From Anaerosoma tenue (lineage in GTDB: Bacteria > Actinomycetota > Coriobacteriia > Anaerosomatales > Anaerosomataceae): a stretch of 64,000 nt of DNA. Below the pieces are notes generated by a model, which saw only the letters and a list, made by a program, of their open reading frames with translations, did no database searches and was not told the origin of the DNA. This document shows positions 63,115 to 64,000 of the stretch, piece by piece. Location: positions 336,552-400,551 of the forward strand of contig NZ_JALNTY010000002.1 in NCBI RefSeq assembly GCF_023161965.1. Direction: 5' to 3'. The position numbers were made by a program, and so were the translations under genes. Position 1 is the first letter of the stretch, and each line of letters starts with the position of its first letter.

Positions 63115-64000
63115 CTACGCGCCGGTACCCGGCACGCTCCCGAGCGAGCCCGCCACGTACGCGAGCGTAAGGTAGACGACGGCGCTCAGGAGCATCGTCA
63201 TGACCGATAGGCCGGTGCCGGAGACCGTCTTGCCGGCGGCGCTCCGCCGCAGTGCGAGATGGCCGAGCAGCCCCCCCGCCAGTGCCGTCAGCAGCGCGGC
63301 CACCGCCGTGGACACCGCGAACGGCGTGGCGGCGGGGTCGATGTCCCCTAGCAGCAGGAACGCGAGCCCGAACGCGACCAGGGCGCTCAAGGCGGCGGTC
63401 ACCAGACCGATCCCGCCCTCACGCAGCAGGCGCGATCCCAGCGACGGGCGTTCTTCGCCGGCATCGCCTTCGATCAGCTCGGCGAGCGTGCGCGACGACA
63501 GGTCCTCGGCTGTGCGCAAGAGCAGCGGCAGGATCACCACGGCCCAGCCCATGAGGAGCGTCCCCGCCCGTGCGGAGGATCCGGTGCCCTCGACAAGGCC
63601 GGCGAGCGGTACCCGCAACGATATATAGGCGAGGAAGGCAACGGCCCAGACGAGCAGCCACGCGTTGCGGCGCACCAGCCACCACCACCATCCCGCGATG
63701 CGACCGTGCTCCGCGGCGGCGCCGGTGGCGATCGCGAGGTCCTCGGCAGACTCCTCCTCGAGCACGTCCAGGGCATCGTCGACGGTGACGATACCCAGGA
63801 GGACCCCGGTCTCGTCGATGACGGGAAGGGCGAGCAGGTCGTACTTGCTCATCATCTCCGCCACGAGCTCCTGGTCGTCATCGGGATTCACGGTGATGAC
63901 CTCCCGCTGGATGAGCTCGGTCACCGGCGTATCCGGCTCCGACATCACCAGGTCGCGCAGCGACACGACACCTTCGAGGCGGCGGTCGTCATCGACCACG
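63115..64000 (-). CDS. MgtE-like protein, CBS and membrane domains (N-terminus outside window)
   Basis: The frame is open to the window edge, so the upstream part, expected to be the MgtE N-domain, is cut off. Visible: CBS domains (LEGVVSLRDLVMSEPDTPVTELIQREVITVNPDDDQELVAEMMSKYDLLALPVIDETGVLLGIVTVDDALDVLEEE, residues 1-90) and about five helices (NAWLLVWAVAFLAYISLRVPLAGL, TLLMGWAVVILPLLL, GLVTAALSALVAFGLAFLLLG, AVAALLTALAGGLLGHLALR, VMTMLLSAVVYLTLAYVAG). The GGNxGTQ-type metal-path motif of MgtE is not seen (LPLLLRTAEDLSSRTLAEL instead). Ends flush with the NRAMP gene. Confidence 0.85.
   Translation of the reverse strand, partial: VVDDDRRLEGVVSLRDLVMSEPDTPVTELIQREVITVNPDDDQELVAEMMSKYDLLALPVIDETGVLLGIVTVDDALDVLEEESAEDLAIATGAAAEHGRIAGWWWWLVRRNAWLLVWAVAFLAYISLRVPLAGLVEGTGSSARAGTLLMGWAVVILPLLLRTAEDLSSRTLAELIEGDAGEERPSLGSRLLREGGIGLVTAALSALVAFGLAFLLLGDIDPAATPFAVSTAVAALLTALAGGLLGHLALRRSAAGKTVSGTGLSVMTMLLSAVVYLTLAYVAGSLGSVPGTGA

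Noticed and set aside
61714-63210. 498-codon plus-strand frame over the NRAMP and cyclo-ligase genes
   Set aside because: His/Asp/Arg-rich shadow of the minus-strand genes.

Overview
This window looks like an origin-proximal piece of a high-GC Gram-positive chromosome. It opens inside recF and runs recF - dciA (DUF721) - gyrB - small membrane protein - gyrA, the arrangement expected beside dnaA/oriC. The GC-rich coding bias, the actinobacterial-style order (gyrA followed by tRNA-Ile and tRNA-Ala), the UPF0182 membrane protein, the LiaF/PspC pair and the BFN-domain protein point to Actinomycetota. A selenocysteine gene and a multi-subunit Mrp/Mbh-type antiporter cluster suggest an anaerobic or microaerobic lineage such as Coriobacteriia; the phylum is a fairly firm inference, the class only a guess.

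Layout. 1-9.8 kb: replication/topology genes, an MFS permease, a HAD phosphatase, a BFN nuclease-like protein and YjbQ. 9.9-22.2 kb: tRNA-Ile(GAU) and tRNA-Ala(UGC), normally neighbours, lie 12.2 kb apart. Between them sit a baeRF3-like protein, a small exported protein, a 2907-residue cyclic beta-1,2-glucan synthase-like protein and a rhodanese-thioredoxin gene interrupted by an in-frame TGA. 22.4-28.7 kb: an ABC-2 exporter operon with an EamA permease and a PAS sensor that has lost its phospho-acceptor histidine. 28.7-40.0 kb (minus strand): an 11-gene cluster beginning with a degenerate GGDEF membrane protein, then mnhE-F-G, mbhD, a fused MbhE/MnhB, mnhC and four large antiporter subunits, with an iron-sulfur protein at the end. 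40.3-48.0 kb: envelope and stress proteins (hemolysin III, Usp, CNNM/CBS, LiaF-like, PspC), an amidohydrolase, a methyltransferase and Maf. 48.1-56.8 kb: a coupled HEAT/HD-GYP pair, UPF0182, an RlpA-like protein with a long leader, a small holin-like pair and a lone cyanophycin-synthetase-N-like domain. 56.7-61.2 kb: a T-box leader, then an aminotransferase and D-Ala-D-Ala ligase, YtxH and PRC-barrel proteins and a GNAT enzyme. 61.2-64.0 kb (minus): 5-formyl-THF cyclo-ligase, a divergent NRAMP transporter and a truncated MgtE-like gene.

The best candidate for something new is at 20.9-21.7 kb. A membrane-anchored rhodanese domain is joined in frame, through TGA, to a thioredoxin domain, so that the active site reads W-U-P-S-C. 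A perfect 7-bp hairpin with a GGTCG loop lies 19 nt past the TGA, where a bacterial SECIS belongs. The promoter carries an ATACCC-N4-GGGTAT palindrome over its -10 box, like operators of CsoR/CstR repressors, of which CstR senses persulfides. Together these suggest a selenocysteine-dependent sulfane-sulfur relay at the outer face of the membrane. Secondary points are the T-box over an aminotransferase-ddl operon and several signalling proteins (GGDEF, histidine kinase) that keep their fold but have lost catalytic residues.
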